This document shows, one piece after another, positions 24,401-38,400 of a DNA stretch of 64,000 bases. Source of the DNA: Trichobilharzia regenti (lineage: Eukaryota; Platyhelminthes; Trematoda; Strigeidida; Schistosomatidae). The stretch covers positions 149,559,632 through 149,623,631 of the forward strand of contig OX235270.1 of the NCBI GenBank assembly GCA_944472135.2, read 5' to 3'. The position numbers were made by a program, and so were the translations under genes. The notes beneath the pieces were generated by a model, which had not been told where the DNA came from, did not search any database, and saw nothing but the letters and a program-made list of their open reading frames with translations. How positions within the stretch are numbered: the stretch's first letter is position 1; every line of letters starts with the position of its first letter.

Positions 24401-27400
24401 AGGTCTTCTAACCCTAACTATAACTCTCATTTTTCTTTAACTTAAACCTAACGTGAAAATATCCATAAACTGACCCTATTCTGATTCTAATGTCGACCTC
24501 ATTAGGTTAACCTAACCCTAACGTGTCCTTAGCCTAAAACCATAACTTAATCTTTTCCAGACGTAACCTGAAACTTGCCAGATATCCCATTTAATAACAT
24601 AACACTTCATTGAGCACATTTTTATTCATGATTGCAATTTTATTTACTAGGTTTCACTATCTTGTTCACTGAGCGTTTCCAGGTCATCGGTGCGGTCGAA
24701 TTGCGCTATTTCAATCCTATTTCAATCTTCACCTCCATTATAGATAAGATTTTATTTTGATAAATCACACAGTGCTATACACTAATACTAACTGATGACA
24801 ACGTTTCAAGCACAGTTTATTATTATTGCCATATCATATGAAGTTACTCACATAACTTTTTTCCTTACTTCTATATACATGTGTGGAATTGGCCAGTGAC
24901 GGCTTCATTCTGCGTATTAGTTCCGCCGTAGGTTTTTTTTAACCTTATTCATTATTGCATCTACAGGCTTCTTAATTTCCTCATATGGACCCGTCTCAAT
25001 GTGTTCAGTGACTTTTTTGATATAGTCAGATTTAGCCGAAACTACTGTAGAGTCTCTTTTGTCAGCTTTTGCGATGACAATGTTTTTATCTTGTTTTAGA
25101 CTAATTCGAGCTAGTCTTTCTGATGTTGTTAAGTTTGATTTCGCCTTCTTTTGATTTTTCAGGGTTAATGCACATTGTGCTCGAACCTCTTCTGCTGTCG
25201 TCTTATCTATTGAGCTTAGTGCTACTTCTATGTTAGGGATGACATCCTCTGGTTTTAATTTACTTACTGTTACATTGAAATTTAGTCCTTCCTCAAGTAC
25301 TTTTATTTTTTTTATTTTTAGTTTTATTACAGCTTGATGCCACACCGTATTTTCAGTACGAGTGTGGAATTTTCAGCATGTGGTATCGGTAGCCCAAATT
25401 TTGCAGACCAACCATAGATATCAGGTGTGCGTCGGCAGAGGATCGAACCTTGAACCATTTGCCTGGTCGGCAAGAGTCCTAACCACTGTGCCATCGACGC
25501 ACAGAGCTCACTATAGCTTAGTTCCCTTGATGAGAGGTTGATCACCCACTTTGTTCTGTCAATAGAGGACGAAACGTTGACGTCAGTTTCATGTATTCTG
25601 TTCTTTTCTTCTATTAGTTTGTTGAATTTTTTGATTTCTATGGTTTTTGATTTTTTTAAGGCTGATTCTCTAACTTTTTTGGATGTTTCAACAACAATTA
25701 TATAATCTTTGTCATTGACCATATATTTTAGTCTACACGTAACACATGCAATAGGAATGACTCAATGCAAATACCAGAAATATGGAAGATACTATTATCG
25801 CCAACCAGCCAAATCAGAAGAGGATAATAAATAATCTTAAAATTCTATTCCAATTCAGTTCACGTACATCACAACATTCTAACAAGTTGCTTATTATGAC
25901 TATAAGAACACTCGTCTTATTACCCATCTGATTGTATTTGTTCAATAACACTCATATTAGTAATTCTGAATGTATGTACATTATCCTATATTGATTTTTA
26001 TTCCAACATCTAATCGATTCCACACATGTGTATGAATGAAGGACAAATTTTGTATGAGTAGTGACTTGATATGATTATGAACAGTAATGAATTGTGCTCG
26101 AAACGTGGTCATCAGTTAATATTATTGCTGTGTAACACACTGTGTGACAGTTGATCAAAATAAAATTTTATCCATAAAAAGAGTTATACTCTACAACCAT
26201 AGTGCCCAAGTTTTAAACTTATATCAATCTTCACTTATTACGACGCTTAGCATTTTCCCAATATCCTAGACCACCTCAGGTAGTCTCACATCAGTATATT
26301 GTTAATTGTTAATCGGCAAAGTTACTTCACATCTCTTATATGGTTTTTTTCTGCATTATAGATCTCTAAAACCTGAAGGTGCTCCAGAATGGCAATTACA
26401 AATGTGCTCAACTAGTCCATTTGTTGATAGAATGAGTAAGTTGGCGTTTACTGTTTTCTACACCTACCTACCTGCCTAATCTGTTTATACGGATGCTAGT
26501 TATATAAGTAATAATGGCATCAAATTGCTTGATCTCTGTGTCGGCATGTTGCCTCCTAGCGTGTGGACACTTCTAAGATGTTTTCAGGTTGATGCGAAAT
26601 TCAAAAATAACTTCAGTCATGTTAATATATGTGTAAAAATTGGCCACTGTAGTAGTAAGTAATTCCATATTAGTCTTACTTATTAGATGTATCACACAGT
26701 GAGTGAAACAGTATTACTATTTACTGGATGACACAGTTTCGAACACAATTCACTTATTGTTCTCAATCATATCAGAAAATTGATATGATATGAACTGGTA
26801 ACTAATTACGATGGATGGGTGGTGACATGATTAGTATATAGACGTATAAATGCATATGTATAATATGCAGTCAGAAATAAAAAGCATAACAGTATAAATA
26901 TACAGTTTATGAAGCTAAGAATGTTCAAACGGGCATCATCTGCTGCCATATATAAGATGATGCTATAGGACTCGACTGTACTACATTGACTCCTAGCTTA
27001 GAAATAGGGAGTGAAGTGGTAGAGCACGTTGACCATTTCACTTATTTGGGAAGTTGCATCAGCCAACGCCAACTGGTTGATCGCTGGCGAAATCTCACAA
27101 CGGATACAGATCGCCCATACAGTAGTCGGATACATGAGAAATCTTTGTTCCCGGTTATAGAGTTTTTAAGTCTATCTCGAGTACTGTCCTAATACTTCAA
27201 GATAACTACTTAGTAGCAAGTAATATGCAGTGTTGTCATCTTATCTGTTACTTTTTATTGAAGAGAGAGTCTACTGGTACCTATTGTATTTCAGGTAAAC
27301 GGATTCAACGTCTTTTGGAACCAGATCATATCCTTTCTGATAAATCAAGTCAGCCTACCGATTTCTCATCAGGTAGTTAGTATAAAATGAATGGTAACGT

Positions 27401-27963
27401 AAACCATAATTTTGTTTTTTTTTGTTAATATATGTTCGCTATATTGTTAATTAGTTTTTGTATAGTCCAATCTATTTTTATCAATAGTTTAAATCAGCGT
27501 GGAGAATCTGGATGAAGATTTTAATTGGAATAGTTTATTTTTATAAACTTCGTTGTGTGTGTGTGTAGGACAACATTATGGACTCTGAATCTAGAGACCC
27601 GAGTCCTAGTGTTGGCAAGACCTCGAGCTAAACACTTCTGTGCTTCAAGTGGTCTGGTGGATAACGCTTTGTGCTTGGATAGCTTCACTGATACAAATGC
27701 TCACCAACCATGAACGTGATCCGGGTTTCGATACGCGGCTAACACATTCCTAAACCTCGCTTAGAGCCGATCGTAAACCCTCTAAAAAAAGAGGAAAGAT
27801 TGGGTATGAAAAGCTGGCAACACTCCCGCGCCGTATAAATTAACAACACCGCACTTATTGACATCTCCACCGTTTTCTTCTTATGTCTTATGTGTAGTTT
27901 TGCACCTCACCCCTCCCGCCGCCCAAACGTTTATTCAGAATCAATCTTTTATACTCTATTAAC

Positions 27964-28024
<61 letters not shown>

Positions 28025-31000
28025 TGAGAAATACGTACGTGTGTGATCAGAATATGTGAAGTGTGTTGCACCTTACTGCTTTCTTGAAATTCATACAAAG
28101 AGCTAATTGCTTTAAGCAGGTGAAGTATTGAAGATGAAAAGTGTTTTGAAGAAACAACTGGAAAAAAAGTACACCGAAAAAGATTTCACCAACTTATCTG
28201 TGATAATTATTGAATTTGTAATTTAGGGGCTTGAGAAGATTGGAATTAGTTTTTTTTTGTATCTGTTTTTTGTCACTGAAAGATTTATCCAGTTTCCTGT
28301 TAAATAAACAAAAGTGTAGAAGAATCTGAGAGAATCTGTAAACTCTTTCCTTTAAAATAATATTTACTTCACAACATTAATGTTGTTGTTTAAATAAAAT
28401 CGAATCAATAATATCAATCGATTACAGTTCAATAGCATCAACATAACAATATACACTGAATATCAGAAAAATTAAGAAAACTAACCAAACAAATTCATGC
28501 ATTTATAGTCCCCACTAAAGGTCGGCTACGGCAGTGGTAGTGGCTAGCTGGACTTTTGCACTTCTTTCGCACACAGAGCACCAGTTGTTTCACGCGAATC
28601 GCGATAGCCTCTGCTGTTTTAAGTATGCGGTATCTGGATGGTTTTGGAAATTTATTTGGTAGCTGGTAGATGATGGAGAATGAATGATTCTTTTCAATAT
28701 TAGCTTTGTGGTCGGTTTGGACCAGGTGTTCAGTATGAAGGTATTGGTGTTTCTAACTACATCGTTATCTAGCTACACTGGTAGATGTTCCCGAGAGAGC
28801 ACGAAAAATCAAGTTTCTGAAGTAACAGCCAATGTAACTCGCTCTACAAGAGCGTTTGAATTGGTAAATACATTTAGAAATGGTTAGTCCAGGTATTTCA
28901 TCTTTCATTTGAGAAATCACCATATCGCTCGTGTAGAAGATATGACTTGTAGCTTGTGAGCATTAAAAGTTCTTTGAACTGATTTTGTTCATTTCATTGT
29001 CAATATTTCGCTAGGTATATATCGCCCTTGAATTGCAGTCGTATGTATATCTGTCTGTCTGTATGGATTCAACATAGAACTTGCCACCGAAGTGCACCAG
29101 TTTGAGTTGCCACGTTCCAAATAGCACACAAAGGTAGACAAGAAGATGAGTGAAGAGAATCAATAGAGTTTGACAAGTATAAGAGTGAAACAGAATGAGT
29201 AATGGTAGAAAGAAATATGAAAGATTACAGAGACTGAATACATCTGCGCTGGCCATTGACAACGATGAGTTTGAGCCATGTTACCTATTGTCTCCAGCCA
29301 TTGATTCTTAGAGTCCGGAGGACCCCAACCCGGGAGTCTGCATCTCCCTACCTGACTCAGTTTAACTGTCAAGGATTTCATGGATTGATGAGGCCATGTT
29401 TTTGTTTGGCCACGACTTACTCTTTACCAACCTACACCTATATCAGCTAGTAATGCCCGTCGGGGAGGGGGAGGCGATGGTTAGTCATGCGCAGGACGTG
29501 ACCTAGCCATCTCAATCTATGTAACTTGATAGCCTCATCGATTGATTTTCCGCGTTTGGCCAACACTCTACGCCTAACGTCAACATTAGTTACCTTATTA
29601 AACCACCTAACGTGAGAAAGAGATCGTAGACATCTATGATCGAAAACAGTCAACCATTTCATGTCTTCAACTCATATTGGCCATGTTTCAGAGCCATAGA
29701 GGAGGACGGAGCGAAGTGCTGAGCAGTACACATGTCCCTTGGTTGATAGCCGGATATCACGCCTACGCCAGAGATGGTGTAAGTCAGCGAAAGTAGCTCG
29801 AGCTTTTTGAATCCGTGCTGAGATTTCTTCGGCAATGAGTCCATTGGTGCTGATACAACTTCCCAAATAGGTGAAGTGGTCAACATTTTCTATTACTTCA
29901 CTCCCTTTCACTGAGCTAGGAGTTGATGTAGTCCAGTCGTGTAGTAGCATCTTACATTTTACAAGGGTGAATCGTATGCCAAACATAGGAAGATTGCTGC
30001 TCAAGGTGTTCAGAGGACTCTGCTCTATTTTGTCAGCACACTCCCCTAACAGGACTATGTCATCTGCATATTCTTAGTCCAAAAGACTATTTATTCCCTG
30101 GTAACAAGTCGATTCGTAAGTCGTTACGTTCAGTTAAGGATGCTTCCATTAGCATACCTATGATGAAGTTAAACAGGAATGGGGAAAGTGGACATCCCTG
30201 TCGGACACCCGTGGTTGTTATCAATTCAGATGACAATTCCACATAAGCCCTTACATGGCTATGTGAGTTTGAATAGAGTGGCTTGATTAGTGCAATGTAC
30301 TTTCTTGGCACTCCCTTCACAGTCAAACATTGCCATAGTGCCTTTCGATCCACGGAGTCGAAGGTCACCTTCAAGTCAAGAAATATGGCAATTGTTGAAC
30401 GCCGAAAAGTGTGTCTATGTTCTAGAGTCTGTCGGAGGGTATGTATGTATAAATAGACTTCTTGTTTACCGTTAGTGAAAAGTCTATTTCAGCTTTATTA
30501 TTCATATGTTCAGGAATAGTTCGACGCTAATACTTTGTTTTGTCTGTTTGTTACTCTTCACTTCTTTAGATAACAATCTCTCAAGCAGTTCTGTTCTACA
30601 ATTTCTCCTAGTAAGGATTTATGATTTACTATTTTTGGTTATTTCTTCCATGTGGGCATAAATGGTTGTCAAAATATTTCTCATGATAATAAAGTTTATC
30701 TTTCATCATGGATTGTCTGTTGAAGACTGAAAAAAACATTGGACAACTTTTCCACTGTACTGTAAGGATATTCACAACGCAACACGCCTACAACCTCATG
30801 AGAAATAGAACTGACTACCGTGACATTCAATTCTAGTCTATTAATATTATTAAAGTTATCAATAAACGGGATGCGTGAGGTGAATCACATCACGTACAAT
30901 AAAGGTATCATCCGCATACCTTGTGTACAAATATCATTTCTCTGATTGTCCCGTATGTTTTCCATGAAAATATCCGTCACTGCGGGTGAAACCCTTTTGA

Positions 31001-32458
31001 ACTTCATATCTCTATCCTATCAATCTGACGATAGCGTATTTTCTAAACTAGAGTTGTATGTCATTAGTGCATTCCCAGTAAAGGTCGGAATTCTGGTTTA
31101 TCGCACTCATAGTTTCAAAAAGGCGGTAAGTGGAGTGGAGTGAGAAAGAGTTGCATCAAACGATGCTATAAATCTCTTCAGAACACCCCACAAAGAAAAA
31201 TTAATTTTACCATAGATTATGAAGTGGACAGAAAATTCAGCCTTCTAGATATGGCTTACTACAAAGACCTATGAATGAGAAAGTAAGTGGAGTGAAAGTT
31301 ACTTGGATATCAACAGGCTGATTCGATTAAACCCAAGCAAGGAGTAATTAAAATAATTATTTATTAGGGTGAGAATAATATAGCTCGAACATAAAAACTG
31401 AAGGATGCTCTGCGAATCATGTTAGTGTGTACAAAAGAACAGATATCCGCAAAGATTTATTGACAGATTTTGGAAGAAAAAACGGATATAAGGTGATTAA
31501 ATTACCTCAATTATTCATCCACCTAAAATGTAAAGGTAATGACACTGCAGAGATAATCACGAAACGACTTGAAGAGTTATAGGCTGGGATATTTAATCCC
31601 ACTCGGTTGGTTCCTGTGCGCCAGATATGTTCGCTGATGCAGTAAAAAGTCGACAGATACCCTTCCTTTGTTGTTAGCTTCAACTGTGTGTATCAATTTA
31701 CGTGTAACTTCCATAGGAGATACATTGGGGCATCAGAAAAAAGGGTCTGTCTTAGATTTTCTTAAGACAGTGAAAACTCTGTGAGCAAGGTGAATTCTAT
31801 CTTTGTACAACAAAGTCACTGTGGTGATACATAATTTCATTTTTGATAAGTGTTTGACTGACTGGTGTTAACGCAGAGATTGGCACAGATAAGTAGCTGT
31901 TCGAGTTGCCCACAAAGAAATAGAAGAGAGTAAAGGGGAGATTCAAAAGGGAGATAGTAAACAGAAGTTTCAGTGATGGAAAATGAATAGAAATATGGAA
32001 GAACAGTAAATTTTTATTGGATGTGATAAATTACAAAGAGTGAATGCACCATCTGCACCATCGAGAACGATATTGAGCCATGCCAACAACTGCCTTCAAC
32101 CATCGGTTTTTACCGTCCCGAGGACCTCAACCAGACAGCAGTTTAACACGTCACGTGGCTGGTTGGCTTATATTAACTGTTGTGGATTTCGTTGACTCTT
32201 GAAGCCATGTTTTGGTTTGACCACCATTGACTAGCTCTTTTCCAACCTGATCAATCCTGTATCAGCTAACACTGCCCGTCGGCGGAGGGCGATGATTAAG
32301 CATACGTAATACATGTCCTGACTATCTTAGTCGATAAGTAATTAATAGTTATATTTGGTATAGCACACAGAGCTTCAGTGTTAATAACTGCACGACGTTT
32401 CGAGCGCCATTTTTCGCTCCGACATAATCAGGTCTTCACATTGATGTGATTATGAATA

Positions 32459-32491
<33 letters not shown>

Positions 32492-35400
32492 GCTTTATTC
32501 CAAACGGTATTTGTGGTACAGTTATGGAATTTTCAGCGTGCATTACAGTATATTGCATCTAATTACCTCATAAATTATATAAGATTTTTAAAATAAATAA
32601 ATAAAAACCAACGCCAAAAAAATAAAAGATAAATAAAAAAACAGCGTATAGTTTACATTTCAAACAATGCACCACAGGATGTGAAATATAAAATTGGTGT
32701 GTAATAGAAGATGAGAACAACAGTGTAATAATAACGAGGAAAGGAAAACAAAAACTAATGGGACTATTTGTTAGAGTGCCGCAGTAAGTTTATCGTGTCA
32801 TATCTAACGGATTTCTCATCACATAACAGCTGTGCCAGATATGGTATTGTGGAGTTTTTGTATTTGGTAGTCCTAGCATATAGCCACCCTCCTATAGCTG
32901 GTTCTAGTGTAACAACAGAAGACAAGGGCGAAGCAACAGATCGTTTTATTATGAAAATCAACACGTATTTATACATCTTTCAACTACATTATTATAGACA
33001 AGCGCAGTCATCTGATTGGTTGTTTAGGTAGACAAACGCAGGCTTCTGATTGGTTGTTTCGGGATTCCTTGACAAATAGAGTTCTCTATCTGCGAATCAT
33101 ATTTTGCCACGTTAACTTTGCTGTGATTGGTTGTTGACTCAGGCTTGTTCATATTTTCTCACGGCCCATATTAGTGACCTAGACCTTAACGTAGATTAGT
33201 GCCAACCAATCGGCTAGCAGCCTGCTCTCACCACACTCGTCCCCCCGTCAAATAGCTTCGTGCGCAGACGTTCCGACCTTCTGGGTGCTACATCCTCTAG
33301 TTGAGGATTGTTACTGACCGGCTTGTCCCACTGTACCCATCTTTGGAGCTGACTGGCGTTAACTCGTTTCTGTTTATCACCTCTTCGGATGGTATATACT
33401 TGACCCCGTCTTTTTGTGATTGTGTATGGTCCTTCCCACTTTGGAAGGAGTTTCCGTGAACCTAGCCCGCCTCCAACTGTATATCTCCTGTCTCTACACT
33501 TCACTTGGTCCCCGACTGCAAAGGTAATGCACTGCGTCCTTTCTTTCATCTGAGACTTCATGACATCACTGCGCTGCTTCCGTATTACATTCTTGACTGC
33601 CTCTTTCCTCTCTGCTTTTAATTTCGTCGTACTCCACTTTTGGTGCATGGGCCAGGTCTCATTGTGTACCGGTAATCGTGGTTTTCTACCATACATCAGT
33701 TGGAAGGGTGACTTCTTCGTTGTTTCCTGAGTGGTAGCCCGATGTGTTAGTAAAATCAGTGGAAGCTCCGTTTCCCAGTTCCCGCCCTTCGAGGCCAGCC
33801 ACTCCTTCAGTGTACGGTTGTTTCTCTCCGTTAGGCCATTCGTTTGTGGATGGTATGGGGTCGTTCTGATCCTCTTGATGCCCAGCTGTTGCAAACGGGA
33901 AGTAAACTCTTCACTCTCGAAACAGGGACCTTGGTCTGTCAGTATTGTCTTCGGTACGCCGTGGTCTGCAACAATGTGTCTAACTACTGCATCTGTCACG
34001 GTTCTTGCACGTTGGTCTGGGATTGCTACGGCGTCTACCCATCGTGTCGCGTGTTCCGTCATCACCAAGAGGTACTGATTACCATTGGATGTCTGAGGAA
34101 ATGGACCCATGACATCTACGGACCACAAGTCACCTATCGCGGTAACTGGAATCGACTGAAGTGGTGGTCGTATACACCGGTCACCTTTCATCAGCTGGCA
34201 CCGTGGACATCCAAGTACGTATCTTGCTACGTCTTCTCTCATACCTGGCCAGTACATACTTTGTCTTAGGAGATCGGTCGTTCTGGCCACGCCTGTATGC
34301 GCTAGCTGGTGACATTCTTCTATCATGTCGTGGCGCGACGATTGAGGTATGACAGCCAGCCAGCTTCCGTCGTTCTCTCGCCAGGTCAGAGTCCCGTAGG
34401 CATTCACTCTGAGTCGATCCCTCTGTCTGAGTAGTGTGGTTAGCTCCTTACTCGCCGTAGTTTGATCCACTTCTATTCCGTTGGTGATCACCTGTATTAC
34501 TGTATTCAGCGTATCGTCCAACCTCTGCCTACGTGCAAGTCTTAGTGGGTCTTGTTCTACTGCATGCACTCCGTAAGCGACCTCGGGCAACTCAGACTCA
34601 TCTTCTGGTCTCGATAACAAATCTGCCAAGACATTTTCACTTCCAGGAACGTGTGAGATCGTAAAATCGTACTCCTGAAGACGCAACATCCACCGTGACA
34701 ACTTCCCCCGTGGGTCTCTCGCTGTCTTCAAAAATTGTAGCGGCTTATGATCAGTTTCGATGTGGAACCGCCGGCCGAGTAAATAAGGTCTCCATTTGTC
34801 GACTGCCCATACCATTGCTAAACATTCTTTCTCTATCGTTGAATACTTTCTCTCTGCGAGTGTCAAAACCCTACTGGCATACTCAACGATTCCCTCGTCC
34901 TGTCTTAGGACCGCACCTATAGCGTAGTCACTGGCATCTGTGCACACTGTGAACTGTCTTCCTGGCACAGGTAGTTTTAGCGTCATTTGTTGGTGGTCGA
35001 GCAGCTGTTTAATTCTGTCGAATGTCCTCTGCGATTCTTCCGACCAAACAAACTTTGGCTCACCTAGTAGCCTGTATAGAGGGGCTGCTATCTCATTGAA
35101 GTTCTTCACGAAGCGGCTATAAAACGCTGCTCTACCCAAGAATTGTCTCAGTTTTCTCTTTGAATTCGGGGCTGGAATCGTTTTAATCGTCAAAATTTTC
35201 TCCGGCAGTGGTTTAATCTCACCATTTCCCACTTTATGTCCCAACAGAGTAACATTCTTTTTGGCTATCTGGGACTTGGTTTTGTTGACGCGTAGTCCAA
35301 ACTCTTCGATGCGTCGCAGCACGGCTTCTACATGGTTGACGTGATCGTTTTCGTTTTGACTGTATATGACGAGATCATCACCATAAACCTCCACGTTTTT

Positions 35401-38400
35401 CAAGTTCCTAAGTAATAGCTTCATCAGTCGTCTGAACGTAAACGGTGCACCTGCTAGTCCAAACGGCATGCGTTTAAATCGATATTGTGTCTGACCCACG
35501 ATGAAAGCCGTCTTATCTCTATCACCTTGTTTTATCGGTATCTGCCAGTATCCTGAGCGAAGATCGAGAACCGAAAACACATTCGCACCTTGTAGGCGAT
35601 CTAAAGTTTCTACCACTGTTGGCATGGCACACGGTCTTAACTCTGTCATACTGTTTAACTGTCGAAAATCAACACAGAATCTATACTTCCCATTCGCTTT
35701 TTTTACTAACAGCACTGGAGAGTTGTACGGGCTATCAGCTTCCTCAATAATGTCATCTTTTAACATCTCTTGCACTTGTCGCTCCACTTCGCCTTCCAGA
35801 TGACATGGAACTCTTCGCGTTGTAAATGACCTTACTTTCGGATCACTTAACGGAATTTCATGATTCACCTTATCGCAATAACCGTATGGGTCGCCATCTC
35901 CAGTGAACAGATGATCGTATTTACTAATTAACTCTGTCACATTGTGTACCGTCGGCAGCTTAATCGCTGCTATCTCGCTGGTCTCATACATGTTGATATG
36001 CCCGTATTTCGTGACCACCACGTTCGCTTGCGTGTCGATTATGGCACCAATCTCACGCAGAAAATCCGCTCCTAATATCGTTCGCTGTAGTTCGGGTACA
36101 ACAATGAAAGGAAACGTCACCTCGCAGCCACCAACAACGACCGTACAGTTCGATCTACCCGTGATACGCAACACATACCCGCCTACTGTTTGTACTGTCA
36201 ATGAACACGGGCTAACACTCTTACATAAATTCTTATCTATTAACGACACGGCCGCCCCTGTATCTATCAAACATACTACTTCTCGATCATTCACTCGCAA
36301 CTTCGAATACAGAGCGCCTTTCTCAATAGCCCCCACTAAATCTAGGTTCATACGAAAGAAAGAACAAGCATTATACCGTCTGAAATTTTTTCTTTTCCGC
36401 CTTTCTGGGCAGTATCTTCTCCAGTGTCCCGGCTTACCGCATTCAAAACACCGGTCTTTTCTATCAGCCAACTTTAACGCCGCCACTTCCCGCTGCAATG
36501 CTTCAATTTTCTGCTCATACTCGTTTGGTTTTGGTTGGTCTATAGCGGCTACCGTTGTGCTCAGCAGCTGTCTGGTCACCTTCGCCAGCTCGCTAATATC
36601 CATCGGCTGCGTTGCGTTAACCAGTTGTAATCGCTGAGAAATGTGGTCTGGGACACTCTCGATGAATTGGGAAGACAGTAACTGCGCTTCTGATTCTTCA
36701 TCTAAAGTGGGAAGTGCGCGTCGAAGTAGATTAGTCAGTTTCACCGCCAACACTAGCGGGTCTCCATCAGGTCCAAGCTTCATTGACCGGAACTGCTGCA
36801 TTGCTAGCTGTCTGTCTGTTTCGCTGTCAAACTCGGGAACTAGTCGTTCAACCAATTTCTTCCAAGACGCTGTGCCATTTGACCTGTCTACGCTGTCATA
36901 TGCAGCCTTCGCTCGGCCTCTCAACAGCGTCCCCAAGACAACTGCCTTCGCTGCCTGCTCCTTGACACCCACCAGCTCAGCAACAGCCTCGAAGTCACGT
37001 AAGAAGCTCCTTATGTCTCCTTCTTCAAACGCAGCTGGCCACGGGATCTTCATTTTCTGGAGGCAGCGACACCAAATGTAACAACAGAAGACAAGGGCGA
37101 AGCAACAGATCGTTTTATTATGAAAATCAACACGTATTTATACATCTTTCAACTACATTATTATAGACAAGCGCAGTCATCTGATTGGTTGTTTAGGTAG
37201 ACAAACGCAGGCTTCTGATTGGTTGTTTCGGGATTCCTTGACAAATAGAGTTCTCTATCTGCGAATCATATTTTGCCACGTTAACTTTGCTGTGATTGGT
37301 TGTTGACTCAGGCTTGTTCATATTTTCTCACGGCCCATATTAGTGACCTAGACCTTAACGTAGATTAGTGCCAACCAATCGGCTAGCAGCCTGCTCTCAC
37401 CACACTAGTCCTACCAGATGAAATGCAAGGAGAGAACTGCGTATAGAGAGGATGCTCGGGGTCTGACAATATTGTATTCGCTAGTTTCTTACATGACATT
37501 ATATGTCTATCCACAATAGTGTTAACCAGTTGGTTTAACGATATCCCACTTGCCCTACTAACTGCTTTTAGTGCCTGCCCTTCTCAGCAAAGCAAAGTCT
37601 TTCTTAAGTAGTCCAGGAAAGATTAATGGAGAGCAGTAAAGGAGGATGGGTAGAATACAAGAATTTACAAACTGAGAAAGCAAAGACTGCTTTATGCCAG
37701 GCTGTCTAAATTTCCTAATGTAGAACGTTAAGCGAAACATCTTTCTAGTAAATAGCAAGATGTGGGAAAACCAGGAAAGATCGGTGGAAAAACTCAGCCC
37801 AAGGTACTTGACATTAGAGATGTATTTTCAACCTCTGTGCTGCCAATGATAGTGGGGCCATGTGAGCTAACTAGTTGTTGTAGGTCACATTTACTTCTGA
37901 AAGTGAAATTGACTACCTGACATTTAGACGGATTAAGCTTAACTCCGTTTGAAGAGGACCACTGACTAATTTCCGACAGAAAGTTATTTAATTTGGAACA
38001 ATCTAACTGAGAGTTGACAGGCATAGAAACCGAGAGGTCATCGGCATACTTGACAAAAGTGGCTACATCAGAATGAGGCAAGTCATGTAAGAAAAACGAA
38101 AACATTCTTTAGCTATGTTCATTATCTTTTTATTTTGCCCTCTTTGAGTCTGGATTAACAAAAGTAGATTAGTTCCAGTTTGCTACTGTCTGGATAAACC
38201 TGTAGACGATTTTTGAAATGCAGCTATGTGAATTAATTTCATATGGTGTTCTCTTATTCAACTGAGGATATCTTTCGGCTGAGTGAGTATTGTTCTTGAT
38301 TCATTCATTACGTAATCAAACGCTGGAAAAAACTGAATGAACCTTTGATTTCGTTATAACTTTGTGGATAAAGGGAATATTTTAATGTTTATATTCCCTT

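Larger units (their letters stand above)
32908..37404 (-). mobile_element. Ty3/Gypsy LTR retrotransposon, copy 2 (intact)
   Basis: LTRs of 328 bp at 32908-33235 and 37077-37404 are identical by eye. A 4-bp target duplication CTAG flanks the element (32904-32907 and 37405-37408). The single gag-pol frame is intact. Identical LTRs mean a very recent insertion. The same 3' sequence arrangement (G-rich tract, stop within the LTR) is seen as in copy 1. Confidence 0.96.
32458..38105 (-). mobile_element. Non-LTR element family C (CR1/Jockey-like), split by Gypsy copy 2
   Basis: The minus strand holds the RT with [28 protein letters not shown] and [13 protein letters not shown] at 38105-37558. The C-terminal end ([17 protein letters not shown]) and 3' end lie at 32907-32458. 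Gypsy copy 2 separates the parts. The 3' end is a (TAA)n-type run at 32463-32489 on the + strand complement. The clade is a guess from the RT motifs. Confidence 0.85.

Noticed and set aside
24400..24560. CCCTAA-like interstitial telomeric repeat
   Set aside because: The CCCTAA units are isolated and scattered, with no tandem run, so chance or an unknown repeat is more likely.
28720..28892. Possible RAB3GAP1 exon with CCAG acceptor and GTTAG donor
   Set aside because: The frame needed from the previous exon meets a stop, and the minus strand reads as a Penelope GIY-YIG fragment.
35942..36637. 231-codon open frame opposite Gypsy copy 2
   Set aside because: Antisense of protease and gag coding. 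The identical shadow exists in copy 1 and reflects codon composition only.
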